Assembly: GCF_004959775.1 (NCBI RefSeq)
Contig: NZ_SJZG01000002.1
Location: 62,001-126,000 of the forward strand
Direction of reading: 5' to 3'
Length of the DNA stretch: 64,000 nt
DNA from: Agromyces sp. H66
GTDB taxonomy: Bacteria > Actinomycetota > Actinomycetes > Actinomycetales > Microbacteriaceae
How positions within the stretch are numbered: the first letter of the stretch is position 1; each line of letters opens with the position of its first letter. Below, piece after piece: positions 51,734 through 61,495 of the stretch. A model generated the notes under the pieces. The model had not been told where the DNA came from and did not search any database. It saw nothing but the letters and a program-made list of their open reading frames with translations. The position numbers were made by a program, and so were the translations under genes.

Positions 51734-51969
51734 CAACGACGTCGATCCGGCCATCACCGGGGAGTCTTCGGAAGAACGCGAACGGATGTCACGAGGCATC
51801 CGTTCGTCAGTAGAACCGAACGGGGCAGGCCCGTCACAGCCCGAGCAAGAGCGGCGAATCGGTCCCTGAGCCCGTCGAAGGGCCCGATTCGCAAGCGAGG
51901 TGGTACCGCGGCGGAGCTCGACGAGCGGCCGGCGTCCTCGCAGAGGCATCCGTCCCGCAAGGAGCGAGC
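51734..51969 (+). promoter_or_regulatory. Translational T-box riboswitch of ileS
   Basis: The leader has the elements of an actinobacterial ileS T-box. The short stem I region GGCCATCACCGGGGAG contains the Ile specifier ATC at 51753-51755. The stem II region AGTAGAACCGAACGGG follows (51810-51825). The T-box sequence GAGGTGGTACCGCGG is at 51897-51911, whose TGGT would pair with the ACCA end of uncharged tRNA-Ile, and CGTCCTC at 51933-51939 closes the antisequestrator. The Shine-Dalgarno AAGGAG (51959-51964) lies 5 bases before the GTG. Uncharged tRNA-Ile should free it and raise IleS synthesis. There is no terminator, so control is translational. Confidence 0.92.
51853..51892 (+). repeat. Stem III of the T-box, resembling a dispersed REP-like palindrome
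   Basis: GCGAATCGG-T-CCCT pairs with AGGG-C-CCGATTCGC. The loop part CCCTGAGCCCGTCGAAGGG matches a palindrome I recall as widely dispersed in high-GC bacterial genomes. It occupies the variable stem III position between stem II and the antisequestrator. Confidence 0.5.
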
Positions 51970-54900
51970 GTGTACCCGCGCACCCCCGACGACCACGGCG
52001 TCGCCCCGTCACCCGACTTCCCGGCCGTCGAGCGCGACGTGCTCGCCTTCTGGAAGCAGGACGACACCTTCCAGGCGTCGATCGACCAGCGCGAGGGTGC
52101 CCCCGAGTGGGTGTTCTACGACGGCCCGCCGTTCGCCAACGGCCTGCCGCACTACGGGCACCTCCTCACCGGTTATGCGAAGGACCTCTTCCCGCGCTTC
52201 CAGACCATGCGCGGCCACCAGGTGCACCGCCGCTTCGGCTGGGACACGCACGGCCTGCCCGCCGAACTCGAGGCCGAGCGGCAGCTGGGCATCACCGACA
52301 AGAGCCAGATCGAGGAGATGGGCATCGCGGCCTTCAACCAGGCCGCGCGCGACGCCGTGCTCCGGTACACGAAGGAATGGGAGGAGTACGTCACCCGGCA
52401 GGCGCGCTGGGTCGACTTCGCCCACGACTACAAGACGCTCGACCTCACCTTCATGGAGTCGGTGATCTGGGCGTTCAAGACGCTGCACGACAAGGGCCTC
52501 GCCTACGAGGGCTACCGCGTGCTGCCGTACTGCTGGCGCGACCAGACGCCGCTCTCGAACCACGAGCTGCGCATGGACGACGACGTCTACAAGAACGTGC
52601 AGGACCAGACCGTCACGGTCACCTTCCCGCTCGTCGGGGCCAAGGCCGAATCGCTCGGGCTCACGGCCGTGCGCGCGCTCGCATGGACGACGACGCCGTG
52701 GACCCTGCCGACGAACTTCGCGCTCGCGGTCGGTCCCGACATCGAGTACGCGGTCGTCCCGGCCGGCCCCAACGGCACGCCCGACGCGACCGTGCTGCGG
52801 GAGAAGGCCGGCGACGGGGCATCCGACACCGAGGTGCTCGGCGCCGAGTACCTGCTCGCCCGCGACCTCGTGGGCGGCTATGCGAAGGAGCTCGGCTACG
52901 AATCGGCCGACGACGCGCGTGCGGCCGTCTCGCGCACGCTGCGCGGCGCGGAGCTCGAGGGCGTCACCTACGACCGGCTCTTCGACTACTACGCCGACGT
53001 CGAGCACCACGGGCTGCAGAACGCCTGGCAGGTCCTGGTCGCCGACTACGTCACCACCGACGACGGCACGGGCATCGTGCACCAGGCGCCCGCCTATGGC
53101 GAGGAGGACCAGCGGGTCGGCGAGGCGGCCGGCATCCCCGTGATCATCTCGCTCGACGAGGGTGGCCGGTTCCTGCCCGAGGTGACGGATGTCGCGGGCC
53201 TGCTCTGGAGCGACGCGAACCGTCCGCTCATCAACGTGCTGAAGGCCGAGGGCCGGCTGCTGCGCGAGGCGAGCTACGTGCACTCGTACCCGCACTGCTG
53301 GCGATGCCGGAACCCGCTCATCTACCGGGCGGTGTCGAGCTGGTTCATCCGGGTGCCCGAGTTCCGCGACCGGATGGGCGAGCTCAACCAGGAGATCAAC
53401 TGGGTGCCCGACAACGTCAAGGACGGGCAGTTCGGCAAGTGGGTCGCGGGCGCGCGCGACTGGTCGATCAGCCGCAACCGGTACTGGGGCTCGCCGATCC
53501 CGGTGTGGAAGAGCGACGACCCCGCGTATCCGCGCATCGACGTCTACGGTTCGCTCGAGGAGCTCGAGCGCGACTTCGGCCGGCTGCCGCGCAACGCGCA
53601 CGGCGAACCCGACCTGCACCGCCCGTTCATCGACGAGCTCACCCGACCGAACCCCGACGACCCCACCGGTCGCAGCACCATGCGGCGCATCCCCGACGTG
53701 CTCGACGTGTGGTTCGACTCGGGCTCGATGCCGTTCGCGCAGGTGCACTACCCGTTCGAGAACCAGGAGTGGTTCGACTCGCACAACCCGGCCGACTTCA
53801 TCGTCGAGTACATCGGGCAGACGCGCGGATGGTTCTACACGCTGCACGTGCTGTCGACGGCGCTGTTCGACCGGCCGGCGTTCAAGAACGTCGTGAGCCA
53901 CGGCATCGTGCTCGGCAGCGACGGGCAGAAGATGTCGAAGTCGCTGCGCAACTACCCCGACGTCTCCGAGGTGTTCGACCGCGACGGGTCCGACGCGATG
54001 CGCTGGTTCCTCATGTCGAGCTCGGTGCTGCGCGGCGGCAACCTCATCGTCACCGAGGAGGGCATCCGCGAGGGCGTACGGCAGCTCATGCTGCCGCTGT
54101 GGAGCACGTGGTACTTCTTCTCGCTCTACGCCAACACGGCGCGCCCGGGCGGCTACGAGGCGACCCGGCGCACCGATTCGACCGACGTGCTCGACCGGTA
54201 CCTGCTCGCGAAGCTCCGCGACCTCGTGACCGCCGTCACCGCCGACCTCGACGACTTCGACTCGCCGCTCGCGGCGCAGAAGCTCCGCGACTTCGGCGAC
54301 GTGCTCACCAACTGGTACGTGCGCCGCTCGCGCGAGCGCTTCTGGACCGGCGTCGGCGACGACGGCTCGGGCACCGAGGCCTTCGACACGCTGTTCACGG
54401 TGCTCGAGACGCTCACGCGCCTCGCCGCTCCGCTGCTGCCGCTCGTCACCGAGAAGATCTGGCGCGGGCTCACCGGCGGCCGCAGCGTGCACCTGGCCGA
54501 TTGGCCGGATGCCGCGGAGTTCCCGGCCGACGATGCGCTGGTCGCCGCGATGGACGCCGTGCGCGAGATCAGCGGCGCCACGCTCGCGCTGCGCAAGCAG
54601 GCCGGACGCCGGGTGCGCCTGCCGCTCGCCAACCTCACGGTCGTGACGACGGATGCCGCGACACTGCGCCCCTTCGACGCGATCCTCCGTGACGAGCTCA
54701 ACGTGAAGTCGGTCGACCTCGTCGAGCTCGACGAATCGAGCGCCGCGGCCTATGGCGTCACGAAGCGGCTCAGCGTGAACGCGCGCGCCGCGGGTCCCCG
54801 CCTGGGGAAGGGCGTGCAGCAGGCCATCCGGGCCGCGCGGGCGGGCGACTGGACGCTCGACGGCGACGCCGTCGTCGCGGGCGGCATCGCACTCGTGCCG

Positions 54901-55281
54901 GGGGAGTACGACCTCGTGCTCGAGGCCGGCGGCTCCGGCGACGGCTCGCGTGCGCTCGGCCTGCTGCGCGACGGCGGCTTCGTGATCCTCGACACGGCGA
55001 CCACGCCCGAGCTCGAGGCCGAGGGCCTCGCGCGCGACGTGGTCCGCGCCGTGCAGGACGCCCGCAAGGCCGCGGGACTCGAGGTGGGCGACCGCATCCG
55101 GCTGGCGCTCACGCTCGATGCCGAGGGTGCGGCCGCGGCATCCGCCCACCATGTGCTCATCTCCCGCGAGACCCTCGCGGAAGAACTCGACATCGCGACG
55201 AGCGTCGACGTCTCGGGTGCGGCCGCGGCCCGCCCCGTCGGCGACGGCTCGTCGCTCCTCGTGGACCTGGAGAAGCTGTGA
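51970..55281 (+). CDS. ileS: Isoleucyl-tRNA synthetase, type 2
   Basis: Class I synthetase for tRNA-Ile, 1103 residues. The HIGH-type motif is HYGH at 61-64 ([16 protein letters not shown]), and KMSKS is at 654-658 ([14 protein letters not shown]). The HYGH form and length mark the eukaryote-like type 2 enzyme, which is usually insensitive to mupirocin; that property is inferred. The editing domain ([14 protein letters not shown]) and a long C-terminal region are present. GTG 51970 follows AAGGAG and is controlled by the T-box. folC overlaps its stop by 4 bases. Confidence 0.97.
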   Translation: MYPRTPDDHGVAPSPDFPAVERDVLAFWKQDDTFQASIDQREGAPEWVFYDGPPFANGLPHYGHLLTGYAKDLFPRFQTMRGHQVHRRFGWDTHGLPAELEAERQLGITDKSQIEEMGIAAFNQAARDAVLRYTKEWEEYVTRQARWVDFAHDYKTLDLTFMESVIWAFKTLHDKGLAYEGYRVLPYCWRDQTPLSNHELRMDDDVYKNVQDQTVTVTFPLVGAKAESLGLTAVRALAWTTTPWTLPTNFALAVGPDIEYAVVPAGPNGTPDATVLREKAGDGASDTEVLGAEYLLARDLVGGYAKELGYESADDARAAVSRTLRGAELEGVTYDRLFDYYADVEHHGLQNAWQVLVADYVTTDDGTGIVHQAPAYGEEDQRVGEAAGIPVIISLDEGGRFLPEVTDVAGLLWSDANRPLINVLKAEGRLLREASYVHSYPHCWRCRNPLIYRAVSSWFIRVPEFRDRMGELNQEINWVPDNVKDGQFGKWVAGARDWSISRNRYWGSPIPVWKSDDPAYPRIDVYGSLEELERDFGRLPRNAHGEPDLHRPFIDELTRPNPDDPTGRSTMRRIPDVLDVWFDSGSMPFAQVHYPFENQEWFDSHNPADFIVEYIGQTRGWFYTLHVLSTALFDRPAFKNVVSHGIVLGSDGQKMSKSLRNYPDVSEVFDRDGSDAMRWFLMSSSVLRGGNLIVTEEGIREGVRQLMLPLWSTWYFFSLYANTARPGGYEATRRTDSTDVLDRYLLAKLRDLVTAVTADLDDFDSPLAAQKLRDFGDVLTNWYVRRSRERFWTGVGDDGSGTEAFDTLFTVLETLTRLAAPLLPLVTEKIWRGLTGGRSVHLADWPDAAEFPADDALVAAMDAVREISGATLALRKQAGRRVRLPLANLTVVTTDAATLRPFDAILRDELNVKSVDLVELDESSAAAYGVTKRLSVNARAAGPRLGKGVQQAIRAARAGDWTLDGDAVVAGGIALVPGEYDLVLEAGGSGDGSRALGLLRDGGFVILDTATTPELEAEGLARDVVRAVQDARKAAGLEVGDRIRLALTLDAEGAAAASAHHVLISRETLAEELDIATSVDVSGAAAARPVGDGSSLLVDLEKL

Positions 55282-56654
55282 CGGACGCCGACGACTACGA
55301 CGACGCGGAGGCGCGCGACGCGGCCGACGCCGTGTACGAGGAGCTGATCGCGCGCGTCGGCGAGGGATCGCCGCGGCCGCGACTCGCGCCGACCCGGCGG
55401 GCGGTCGAGCTCCTCGGCGACCCGCACCGCGCGGCGCCCGTGATCCACATCACGGGCACGAACGGCAAGACCTCGACGAGTCGCATGATCGAGGCCATGC
55501 TCCGGGCGTCGGGCCTGCGCACCGGACTGCTCACGAGTCCGCACCTCGAGCGGTTCACCGAGCGCATCCGCATCGACGGCGAACCCATCTCGGATGAGGC
55601 CGTCGCGCGCAACTGGGACGAGATCCTCCCGTTCATCGCGATCGTCGACGCGGAGCTCGAGGGGGCCGGCGAGGAGCCGCTCACGTTCTTCGAGGTGCTG
55701 ACGGTGCTCGCCTTCGCCTGCTTCGCCGACGCCCCCGTCGATGTCGCGGTGCTCGAGGTCGGCATGGGCGGGGAATGGGATTCCACCAACGTCGCCGACG
55801 GGCAGGTCGCGGTGTTCACGCCCATCGACCTCGACCACCAGGCGCGCCTCGGCTCGACCATCACCGAGATCGCCCGCACCAAGTCGGGCATCATCAAGCC
55901 CACGGCCGCCGTCATCACGGCCAGGCAGCCCGACGCGGCCCTCGCGGTGCTCGAGGAGGCCGCCGAGCTCACCGAGTCGAGCCTCGCCGTCGAGGGCGAC
56001 GCCTTCGACGTGCTCGAGTCGCGCGTCGCCGTGGGCGGTCAGCTCGTGTCGGTGCGCGGCCTGGCGGGGGAGTACCGCGACGTGCCGTTGCCGTTCTTCG
56101 GCCGCCACCAGGCCGAGAACGCCGCGGTCGCGATCGCGGCCGTCGAGGCGTTCATCGGCGGCGGCGCGGTGCGGCTGGCCGACGAGGTCGTCGAGGGCGG
56201 ACTCGCCGCCGCGACCTCGCCCGGCCGAATGCAGGCGATCGCGGCCGATCCGGTGGTGATCGTCGACGCCGCGCACAATCCGCACGGTGCGGCCGCCCTC
56301 GTCGCGGCGCTCGACGAGTACTTCGACTTCGACGAGGTCATGATCGTGCTGGGCGTGCTCGGCGACAAGGACGCCACCGGCATCGTCGATGTGCTCGCCC
56401 GCGCGAACGCGTCGTTCATCGTGACGAGACCCGACTCCGAGCGTGCCCGCGAGGTGTCTGAGCTCGCGGCGCTCGTGGCCGCCAGGGTCGGCACCGACGG
56501 CGTGCACGTGGCGGAGCGACTCGACGACGCGCTCGACGAGGCCCGCGCCTGGGCCGCCGAGGCGCCGAAGCGCGCCGTCGTGGTCACGGGCTCGGTCGTG
56601 CTCGTCGGCGAGGCGATGGCCATCGCCGCCGATCGGGGTTGGGGGCGAGCGTGA
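55278..56654 (+). CDS. folC: Folylpolyglutamate synthase / dihydrofolate synthase
   Basis: Adds glutamate to dihydropteroate and folates; 458 residues, Mur-ligase fold. The ATP loop is [13 protein letters not shown] near residue 60. [15 protein letters not shown] and [22 protein letters not shown] are the central-domain signatures with the catalytic Lys region, and [16 protein letters not shown] is the C-terminal domain motif. It begins with GTG overlapping the ileS TGA. It belongs to ileS-folC-DUF4233-ndk, an arrangement common in actinobacteria, so T-box control may not extend to it except through translational coupling. Confidence 0.96.
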   Translation: MTDADDYDDAEARDAADAVYEELIARVGEGSPRPRLAPTRRAVELLGDPHRAAPVIHITGTNGKTSTSRMIEAMLRASGLRTGLLTSPHLERFTERIRIDGEPISDEAVARNWDEILPFIAIVDAELEGAGEEPLTFFEVLTVLAFACFADAPVDVAVLEVGMGGEWDSTNVADGQVAVFTPIDLDHQARLGSTITEIARTKSGIIKPTAAVITARQPDAALAVLEEAAELTESSLAVEGDAFDVLESRVAVGGQLVSVRGLAGEYRDVPLPFFGRHQAENAAVAIAAVEAFIGGGAVRLADEVVEGGLAAATSPGRMQAIAADPVVIVDAAHNPHGAAALVAALDEYFDFDEVMIVLGVLGDKDATGIVDVLARANASFIVTRPDSERAREVSELAALVAARVGTDGVHVAERLDDALDEARAWAAEAPKRAVVVTGSVVLVGEAMAIAADRGWGRA

Positions 56655-57094
56655 GCGACACCGACCCGCAGCCGGTCCCCGAGCCGGCGGCCGGCCCGCC
56701 CCGCCCCGCACGGCCGGCGCGCTCGGCGCGCCAGACCCTCGGCACCATGCTGCTCGGATTCGAGGTCATCGTGGTGTTCCTCGCCGCGCTCGTCATCTGG
56801 GGCCTCGCGCCCACCGAGAACAGCACGTTCGACCTGCCGCCGTGGGTCGCCCTCGCCGCGGGCGGTGTGCTCATCGTCGGCCTCATCGGCACGATCGGCC
56901 TGCTGCGGTTCTCGTGGGGCTTCGTGCTGGGATGGGTGCTGCAGGTGCTCATCATCGCCGCCGGATTCCTGAATCCGGCGATGTTCATCGTGGGCGCGAT
57001 CTTCGGCGGCATGTGGTGGTACGGCATGATCGCGGGCGCCCGCATCGACCGAGACAGGACGGCGATCGCCGATCCGGGGAAGGAACAGGAATGA
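56651..57094 (+). CDS. DUF4233 membrane protein
   Basis: A 147-residue integral membrane protein of the DUF4233 family, found almost only between folC and ndk in actinobacteria. The N-terminal 30 residues are Pro/Ala-rich and cytoplasmic. Four helices follow (about 33-53, 66-86, 88-107, 108-130). LGFEVIVVFLAALVIWG and MFIVGAIFGGMWWYG are characteristic. Its function is unknown. The GTG overlaps the folC stop, and its own stop overlaps ndk. Confidence 0.88.
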   Translation: MSDTDPQPVPEPAAGPPRPARPARSARQTLGTMLLGFEVIVVFLAALVIWGLAPTENSTFDLPPWVALAAGGVLIVGLIGTIGLLRFSWGFVLGWVLQVLIIAAGFLNPAMFIVGAIFGGMWWYGMIAGARIDRDRTAIADPGKEQE

Positions 57095-57513
57095 CCACCG
57101 ACATCGAGGAGACCCTCGTGCTCGTGAAGCCCGACGGGGTCGCGCGCAACCTGACCGGCGAGATCCTCCGGCGCATCGAGGCCAAGGGCTACTCGCTCGT
57201 CGACCTCCGCATGGTCCAGGCCGACCGCGAACTTCTCGCGAACCACTACGCCGAGCACGAGGGCAAGCCGTTCTACGAGCCGCTCATCGAGTTCATGCAG
57301 TCCGGACCGACCGTCGCGATGCGGGTCGCGGGCAACCGCGTCATCGAGGGGTTCCGCGTGCTCGCGGGCACGACGGACCCGACGACCGCGGCGCCCGGCA
57401 CCATCCGCGGCGATTTCGGGCGCGACTGGGGCCTCAAGGTGCAGCAGAACCTCGTGCACGGCTCGGACTCCGTCGAGTCGGCCGAGCGGGAGCTCGCCCT
57501 CTGGTTCTCCTGA
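57091..57513 (+). CDS. ndk: Nucleoside diphosphate kinase
   Basis: Balances nucleoside triphosphate pools by phosphate transfer through a histidine. It has 140 residues, the standard size. ETLVLVKPDGVARNL is the N-terminal signature, GNRVIEGFRVLAGTTDPTTA the nucleotide site, and NLVHGSDSVESAEREL carries the phospho-accepting His. The ATG overlaps the DUF4233 stop (ATGA) and follows AAGGAACAGG. It ends the ileS operon and is followed by a strong hairpin. Confidence 0.97.
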   Translation: MTTDIEETLVLVKPDGVARNLTGEILRRIEAKGYSLVDLRMVQADRELLANHYAEHEGKPFYEPLIEFMQSGPTVAMRVAGNRVIEGFRVLAGTTDPTTAAPGTIRGDFGRDWGLKVQQNLVHGSDSVESAERELALWFS

Positions 57514-57533
57514 GCTCCTCGCGGTTCCCGAGC

Positions 57534-57569
57534 GTGCAGTCGCCGCCCTTCCGAGGGCGGGAACTGCAC
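57534..57569. terminator. Bidirectional terminator between ndk and the VKOR gene
   Basis: GTGCAGT-CG-CCGCCCT, loop TCCG, AGGGCGG-GA-ACTGCAC. Two 7-bp stems are stacked with an internal 2x2 loop, between convergent genes. Confidence 0.75.
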
Positions 57570-57591
57570 GGTCGACAGCGAGGCGCGCGCG

Positions 57592-58218
57592 TCAGCGGAA
57601 GAGGTTGCCGATCTCGATGATCGCCAGCGGAATCGCGTTGAGCTGCAGCTGCGCGAGGACGACGACGATCACGTAGCAGACGACCGTGATGAGCGGGATC
57701 CACCTGAACCACTCTCCGGCGAGCCGGCGGACACGTTCCGACGCCGGAATATGTCCCTCGCGCAGGTTGTGCAGGGTGACCGCGAAGAACGTCGGGATCG
57801 TCACCGCCCAGGTGAGCATGCACCAGGGGCAGAGCACGCCGAGCACGTAGATGCTCTGGGCGATGAGCCAGCCGACGAAGAGGATCGCACCGAGCACGCC
57901 GACGTTGAAGCCCAGCCAGAACCAGCGCGCGAAGCGGGCGCCGGCGAGCATCGCCACCCCGATCGTGATGACGACGGGCCAGGCCATGAGGCCGATGAAC
58001 GGGTTCGGGAATCCGAACAGTGCGCCCTGCCACGAGCCGAGGTTGGTGCTGCAGCTCACGAGGATGCCGACATTGCAGTTCGGCACGTGCCCGGGATCGG
58101 CCAGCACGAGCACCTTCTCGAGGGAGAGCTCGAACGCGGCGAGGAGGCCGAGGGCCCCGGCGACGACGAGGAAGACCGCGAGTCCCGTGGATCGGGACCG
58201 GCTGGGGGTGTCCGGCAT
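57592..58218 (-). CDS. Vitamin K epoxide reductase (VKOR) family membrane protein
   Basis: A 208-residue membrane protein that in actinobacteria replaces DsbB: it passes electrons from a periplasmic thiol oxidase to menaquinone for disulfide formation. Five helices are predicted. The loop cysteine pair is in VPNCNVGILVSCSTNLGSW, with the conserved Ser/Trp region, and the active-site CxxC is VLCPWCMLTW near residue 130. No DsbA-like partner is in the window. The ATG at 58218 has CAGAAT on the reverse strand 7 bases upstream, so it looks leaderless. Confidence 0.92.
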   Translation of the reverse strand: MPDTPSRSRSTGLAVFLVVAGALGLLAAFELSLEKVLVLADPGHVPNCNVGILVSCSTNLGSWQGALFGFPNPFIGLMAWPVVITIGVAMLAGARFARWFWLGFNVGVLGAILFVGWLIAQSIYVLGVLCPWCMLTWAVTIPTFFAVTLHNLREGHIPASERVRRLAGEWFRWIPLITVVCYVIVVVLAQLQLNAIPLAIIEIGNLFR

Positions 58219-58225
58219 GGTCGTT

Positions 58226-58231
58226 ATTCTG
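58226..58231 (-). promoter_or_regulatory. -10 element (CAGAAT) of leaderless VKOR gene
   Basis: CAGAAT on the reverse strand ends 7 bases before the ATG. It is a one-base variant of the TAnnnT pattern. Confidence 0.4.
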
Positions 58232-58266
58232 GCATGCCGGTTCCACACGTCGCTGTGAGACCGTGC

Positions 58267-58496
58267 GATAATCGAAGGAGTCGTCCGGGCCGCGCCCGGC
58301 ACGACGCCAATGAAGGCTTTGAGGATGCACCGCATCCGAGTGAGCGGACGCATGCGCCGCGAGACGTGGCGACACAGGCACCCTGCCGGTCGCAGCAGTG
58401 GAGGATTGGCGGTTCCGCACAGGGCGCGAACCGCTCGAGACGAGAACGGAGACGGATGGCGCGGCCATCCCGATCCGTCGTAGGAGTGCACCAGAG
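58267..58496 (+). promoter_or_regulatory. rne promoter and long structured leader
   Basis: GATAAT (58267-58272) is a likely -10. The transcript would carry about 215 bases before the rne ATG. Near its 5' end, GTCGTCCGGGC (58280-58290) and GCCCGG-C-ACGAC (58294-58305) form an 11-bp stem with a single bulge, directly after AAGGAG (58275-58280). A 57-codon open frame fills the rest. Confidence 0.45.
58310..58483 (+). CDS. Candidate upstream ORF in the rne leader
   Basis: ATG 58310 opens a 57-codon frame beginning MKALRMHRIRVSGRMRRETW, rich in Arg and His, with no homology I recognise. Its TAG stop (58481-58483) lies at the edge of the TAGGAG ribosome site of rne, so its translation would affect rne initiation. 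An AAGGAG lies upstream but is 30 bases away unless the leader hairpin brings it closer. In GC-rich DNA such frames arise by chance, so this is uncertain. Confidence 0.25.
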   Translation: MKALRMHRIRVSGRMRRETWRHRHPAGRSSGGLAVPHRARTARDENGDGWRGHPDPS

Positions 58497-61142
58497 ATGG
58501 TGGAAGGCAACGACAACACGACCAATGATCCCGCAACCGGCGACAGCACACCCAGGCGACGAGGCGGCCTCTTCGGCGCCCGTCGCGGTGCGCGCGGTCG
58601 AGGCGCGCCCGCGCGAGCGGACCTGAACGGGGAGGTCGAGGCCCCGGTGGCTCCGGCAACCGGCGACGAGACGCGACCTGCCGAGCCACGGCAGCCGGCG
58701 GAGGCGGCTCCCGCCGACGCCGAAACACCCCCGGTCGCCGACGCGCGCTCCGCCGCCGAGGCGACGACCGCCAGCGCGGTGGCGAGCTCCGACTCCGATG
58801 GGGATGCCGCGGCGCCCGAGCCGTCCGCGGAGGGCCGGCCCGAGGCATCCGACGCCCCGGCGGAGCCGACCTCCGAGATCCCGGCGTCGCCGATCCCGGC
58901 TGCGCTCACGACCACCTCGCTGATCTTCCACGCGCCGCCCGTGTTCACGCCCGTCGAGCGGCCCGACCGCGCCGGCGACGAGGAGGAGGCGTCGAGCGCG
59001 CGCCGCCGCACGCGTCGACGCAGCGGCGACGAGGCACGCTCGAACGGCGACGAACCCGCGAACACCGTGGTCAAGGTCCGCAAGCCCCGCGAACCCGAGC
59101 TCATCACCGAGCCGCAGAAGGTCAAGGGATCAACGCGCCTCGAGGCCAAGAAGCAGCGCCGTCGCGACGGCCGGGATGCCGGCCGCCGCCGCGCCGTCAT
59201 CACCGAGGCGGAGTTCCTCGCGCGCCGCGAGTCGGTCGACCGGCAGATGATCGTCCGCGCGAAGGACGGCCGCATCCAGATCGGCGTGCTCGAAGACGGC
59301 GTGCTCGTCGAGCACTACGTGGCCCGCAACCAGGACGCCTCGCTCATCGGCAACGTCTACCTGGGTCGTGTCCAGAACGTGCTGCCGAGCATGGAGGCCG
59401 CCTTCGTCGACATCGGCCGCGGCCGCAACGCCGTGCTGTACTCCGGCGAGGTCGACTGGGACGCCGCCGCCGAGAACGGCGAGAAGAACCAGCCCCGCCG
59501 CATCGAGCTCGCGCTGAAGCCCGGCGACCGGGTGCTCGTGCAGGTCACGAAGGACCCCGTCGGCCACAAGGGAGCCCGGCTCACGAGCCAGGTGTCGCTG
59601 CCCGGCCGTTACCTCGTGTACGTGCCCAACGGGTCGATGAACGGCATCAGCCGGAAGCTCCCCGACACCGAGCGTGCCCGCCTGAAGAAGATCCTCAAGG
59701 AGGTGCTCCCCGACAACGTCGGCGTCATCGTGCGCACGGCCGCCGAGGGCGCCACCGAGGAGCAGCTCACGCTCGACGTGAACCGCCTCATCGCGCAGTG
59801 GGCCGACATCTCGACGCAGCTCGAGAAGGCGCAGGCGCCCGCGTTGCTGCACTCCGAGCCCGACCTGCTCATCAAGATCGTCCGCGACGTCTTCAACGAG
59901 GACTTCCAGAAGATGATCATCTCGGGCGACGACGCGCGCGAGACCATCGAGCGGTACCTCCGCGCCGTCGCGCCCGACCTGCTCGAGCGCGTCGAGGCGT
60001 ACACCGGCGAGCGCGACGCGTTCGACGAGTTCCGCATCACCGAGCAGATCGAGAAGGCGCTCGACCGCAAGGTGTGGCTGCCCTCGGGCGGCTCGCTCGT
60101 CATCGATCGCACCGAGGCGATGACGGTCGTCGACGTCAACACCGGCAAGTTCGTCGGCTCGGGCGGCAACCTCGAGGAGACCGTCACCAAGAACAACCTC
60201 GAGGCGGCCGAGGAGATCGTGCGGCAGCTCCGTCTGCGCGACATCGGCGGCATCATCGTGGTCGACTTCATCGACATGGTGCTCGAGTCGAACCGCGACC
60301 TCGTGCTGCGGCGGCTCGTCGAGTGCCTCTCGCGCGACCGCACGAAGCACCAGGTCGCCGAGGTCACGTCGCTCGGCCTCGTGCAGATGACACGCAAGAA
60401 GCTCGGCCTGGGACTGCTCGAATCGTTCAGCGAACCCTGCGAGGTCTGCGCCGGGCGCGGCATCATCGTGCACCACGAGCCGATCATGAAGCACCGCGCG
60501 CCGCAGCAGCCCGAGCGCGGTCGCGGCCGCAGCCGCGGCGGACAGCAGCAGGCGCCCGCCTCAGAGCCCAAGCCGCACACCGGCACCCACGCGATCACCG
60601 AGGACGTCAAGCACGCCCTCGCGCAGATCGCCGCGTCGACGATCCCGCATGCCGACCACAAGCCCGCCGAGCCTGCACCCGCCGGCGCGCCGGCGGCCGA
60701 GCCGGCCGCGTCGGCTCCGGCCGAGACCGAGCCGCAGGCGGGCACGGGACGTCGTCGCGGCCGCCACCGCCGCGTCACGCAGGAGCAGGGCGCGGCGACG
60801 GCACCGGATGCCGCGGCCCCGCCCGCCGAGCCGGCCGCCGTGTCGCCCGCGGCCGATGCCCAAGCCTCGTCTCCGGCAGGCTCGGAGGCTTCGGCCGCTC
60901 CGATCGTGGAACTCCCGCCCGTCGTCGCCGCGGAGCGCAAGCGTCCCGTCCGGATCGAGGACGCCGAAGTGCTCCTCGACTCCGTGCTCGACGCGCTTCC
61001 CGCCCCGAAGAAGGCGGGCGAGGGTCGTGCTCGCAGCCGACGGGTGTCGACGGCCGCGCTCAGCCCCGCGGGCGGTCCGCCGGTGATCACCCGTCCCGAC
61101 AGCTCCACGTCCGCGACCGAGGAGTCGGCGTCAGGTCGTTGA
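58497..61142 (+). CDS. rne: Ribonuclease E/G
   Basis: Main endoribonuclease for mRNA decay and rRNA processing, 881 residues. An N-terminal low-complexity region (about 1-240) is rich in Ala, Pro, Glu and Arg. The S1 domain (VYLGRVQNVLPSMEAAFVDIG) and catalytic core follow. The two metal-binding Asp are in MTVVDVNTGKFVG and IIVVDFIDM, and the zinc link is CEVCAGRG. The C-terminal 210 residues are disordered, with Arg-rich and Ala/Pro-rich parts, as in actinobacterial RNase E. ATG 58497 follows AGGAG by 10 bases; GTG 58398 in the same frame is possible. Placement before rplU-rpmA-obg is conserved. Confidence 0.95.
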   Translation: MVEGNDNTTNDPATGDSTPRRRGGLFGARRGARGRGAPARADLNGEVEAPVAPATGDETRPAEPRQPAEAAPADAETPPVADARSAAEATTASAVASSDSDGDAAAPEPSAEGRPEASDAPAEPTSEIPASPIPAALTTTSLIFHAPPVFTPVERPDRAGDEEEASSARRRTRRRSGDEARSNGDEPANTVVKVRKPREPELITEPQKVKGSTRLEAKKQRRRDGRDAGRRRAVITEAEFLARRESVDRQMIVRAKDGRIQIGVLEDGVLVEHYVARNQDASLIGNVYLGRVQNVLPSMEAAFVDIGRGRNAVLYSGEVDWDAAAENGEKNQPRRIELALKPGDRVLVQVTKDPVGHKGARLTSQVSLPGRYLVYVPNGSMNGISRKLPDTERARLKKILKEVLPDNVGVIVRTAAEGATEEQLTLDVNRLIAQWADISTQLEKAQAPALLHSEPDLLIKIVRDVFNEDFQKMIISGDDARETIERYLRAVAPDLLERVEAYTGERDAFDEFRITEQIEKALDRKVWLPSGGSLVIDRTEAMTVVDVNTGKFVGSGGNLEETVTKNNLEAAEEIVRQLRLRDIGGIIVVDFIDMVLESNRDLVLRRLVECLSRDRTKHQVAEVTSLGLVQMTRKKLGLGLLESFSEPCEVCAGRGIIVHHEPIMKHRAPQQPERGRGRSRGGQQQAPASEPKPHTGTHAITEDVKHALAQIAASTIPHADHKPAEPAPAGAPAAEPAASAPAETEPQAGTGRRRGRHRRVTQEQGAATAPDAAAPPAEPAAVSPAADAQASSPAGSEASAAPIVELPPVVAAERKRPVRIEDAEVLLDSVLDALPAPKKAGEGRARSRRVSTAALSPAGGPPVITRPDSSTSATEESASGR

Positions 61143-61412
61143 CCTGTCGCGACGCTCGCGCGGCGTGACCCGGAGCCCGCTGGCGGCCAGCCGGCGCACG
61201 AGCTCCCGTGGCGACACGGGCTCGGCGCCGGCGGCCACCAGTTCGTCGTAGCGCTCGACGGGCACGTCGTAGTGGTCGAGGTCGAACCCGCGCCGGGGGA
61301 GCCCCACCCGCTCGGCGAATGCCTGGAGCTCGTCGATCGAGCGGTCGCTCACGAGGTGCGCCCACACGGTGCCGTGCTTCGGCCAGAGGGGCGTGTCGAT
61401 GAGCACCGTCAT
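61131..61412 (-). CDS. DUF4031 domain protein
   Basis: A 93-residue protein of the DUF4031 family, function unknown. It begins MTVLIDTPLWPKHGTVWAHLVSD, with the conserved WP..G..WaHLvSD block, and RRGFDLDHYDVPVERYDELVAAGAEPVS near the middle, which are the family features. The start is ATG 61412, with TAGGAT on the reverse strand 7 bases upstream, so it is leaderless; the longer frame to 61505 crosses the rplU promoter. Its last 12 bases overlap the end of rne, from the opposite strand. Confidence 0.85.
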   Translation of the reverse strand: MTVLIDTPLWPKHGTVWAHLVSDRSIDELQAFAERVGLPRRGFDLDHYDVPVERYDELVAAGAEPVSPRELVRRLAASGLRVTPRERRDRSTT

Positions 61413-61419
61413 GCCGCCG

Positions 61420-61425
61420 ATCCTA
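61420..61425 (-). promoter_or_regulatory. -10 element (TAGGAT) of leaderless DUF4031 gene
   Basis: TAGGAT on the reverse strand, 7 bases before the ATG. It sets the start at 61412. Confidence 0.5.
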
Positions 61426-61459
61426 CGCGTGGGCGCGCCCGACCCGCCGTCGCGCGCGT

Positions 61460-61489
61460 TTGACCGGCCACGGGACATCCGTGTAAACT
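61460..61489 (+). promoter_or_regulatory. rplU-rpmA promoter
   Basis: TTGACC (61460-61465) and TAAACT (61484-61489) are separated by 18 bp. It is close to consensus, as expected for ribosomal protein genes. Confidence 0.75.
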
Positions 61490-61495
61490 CGACCG

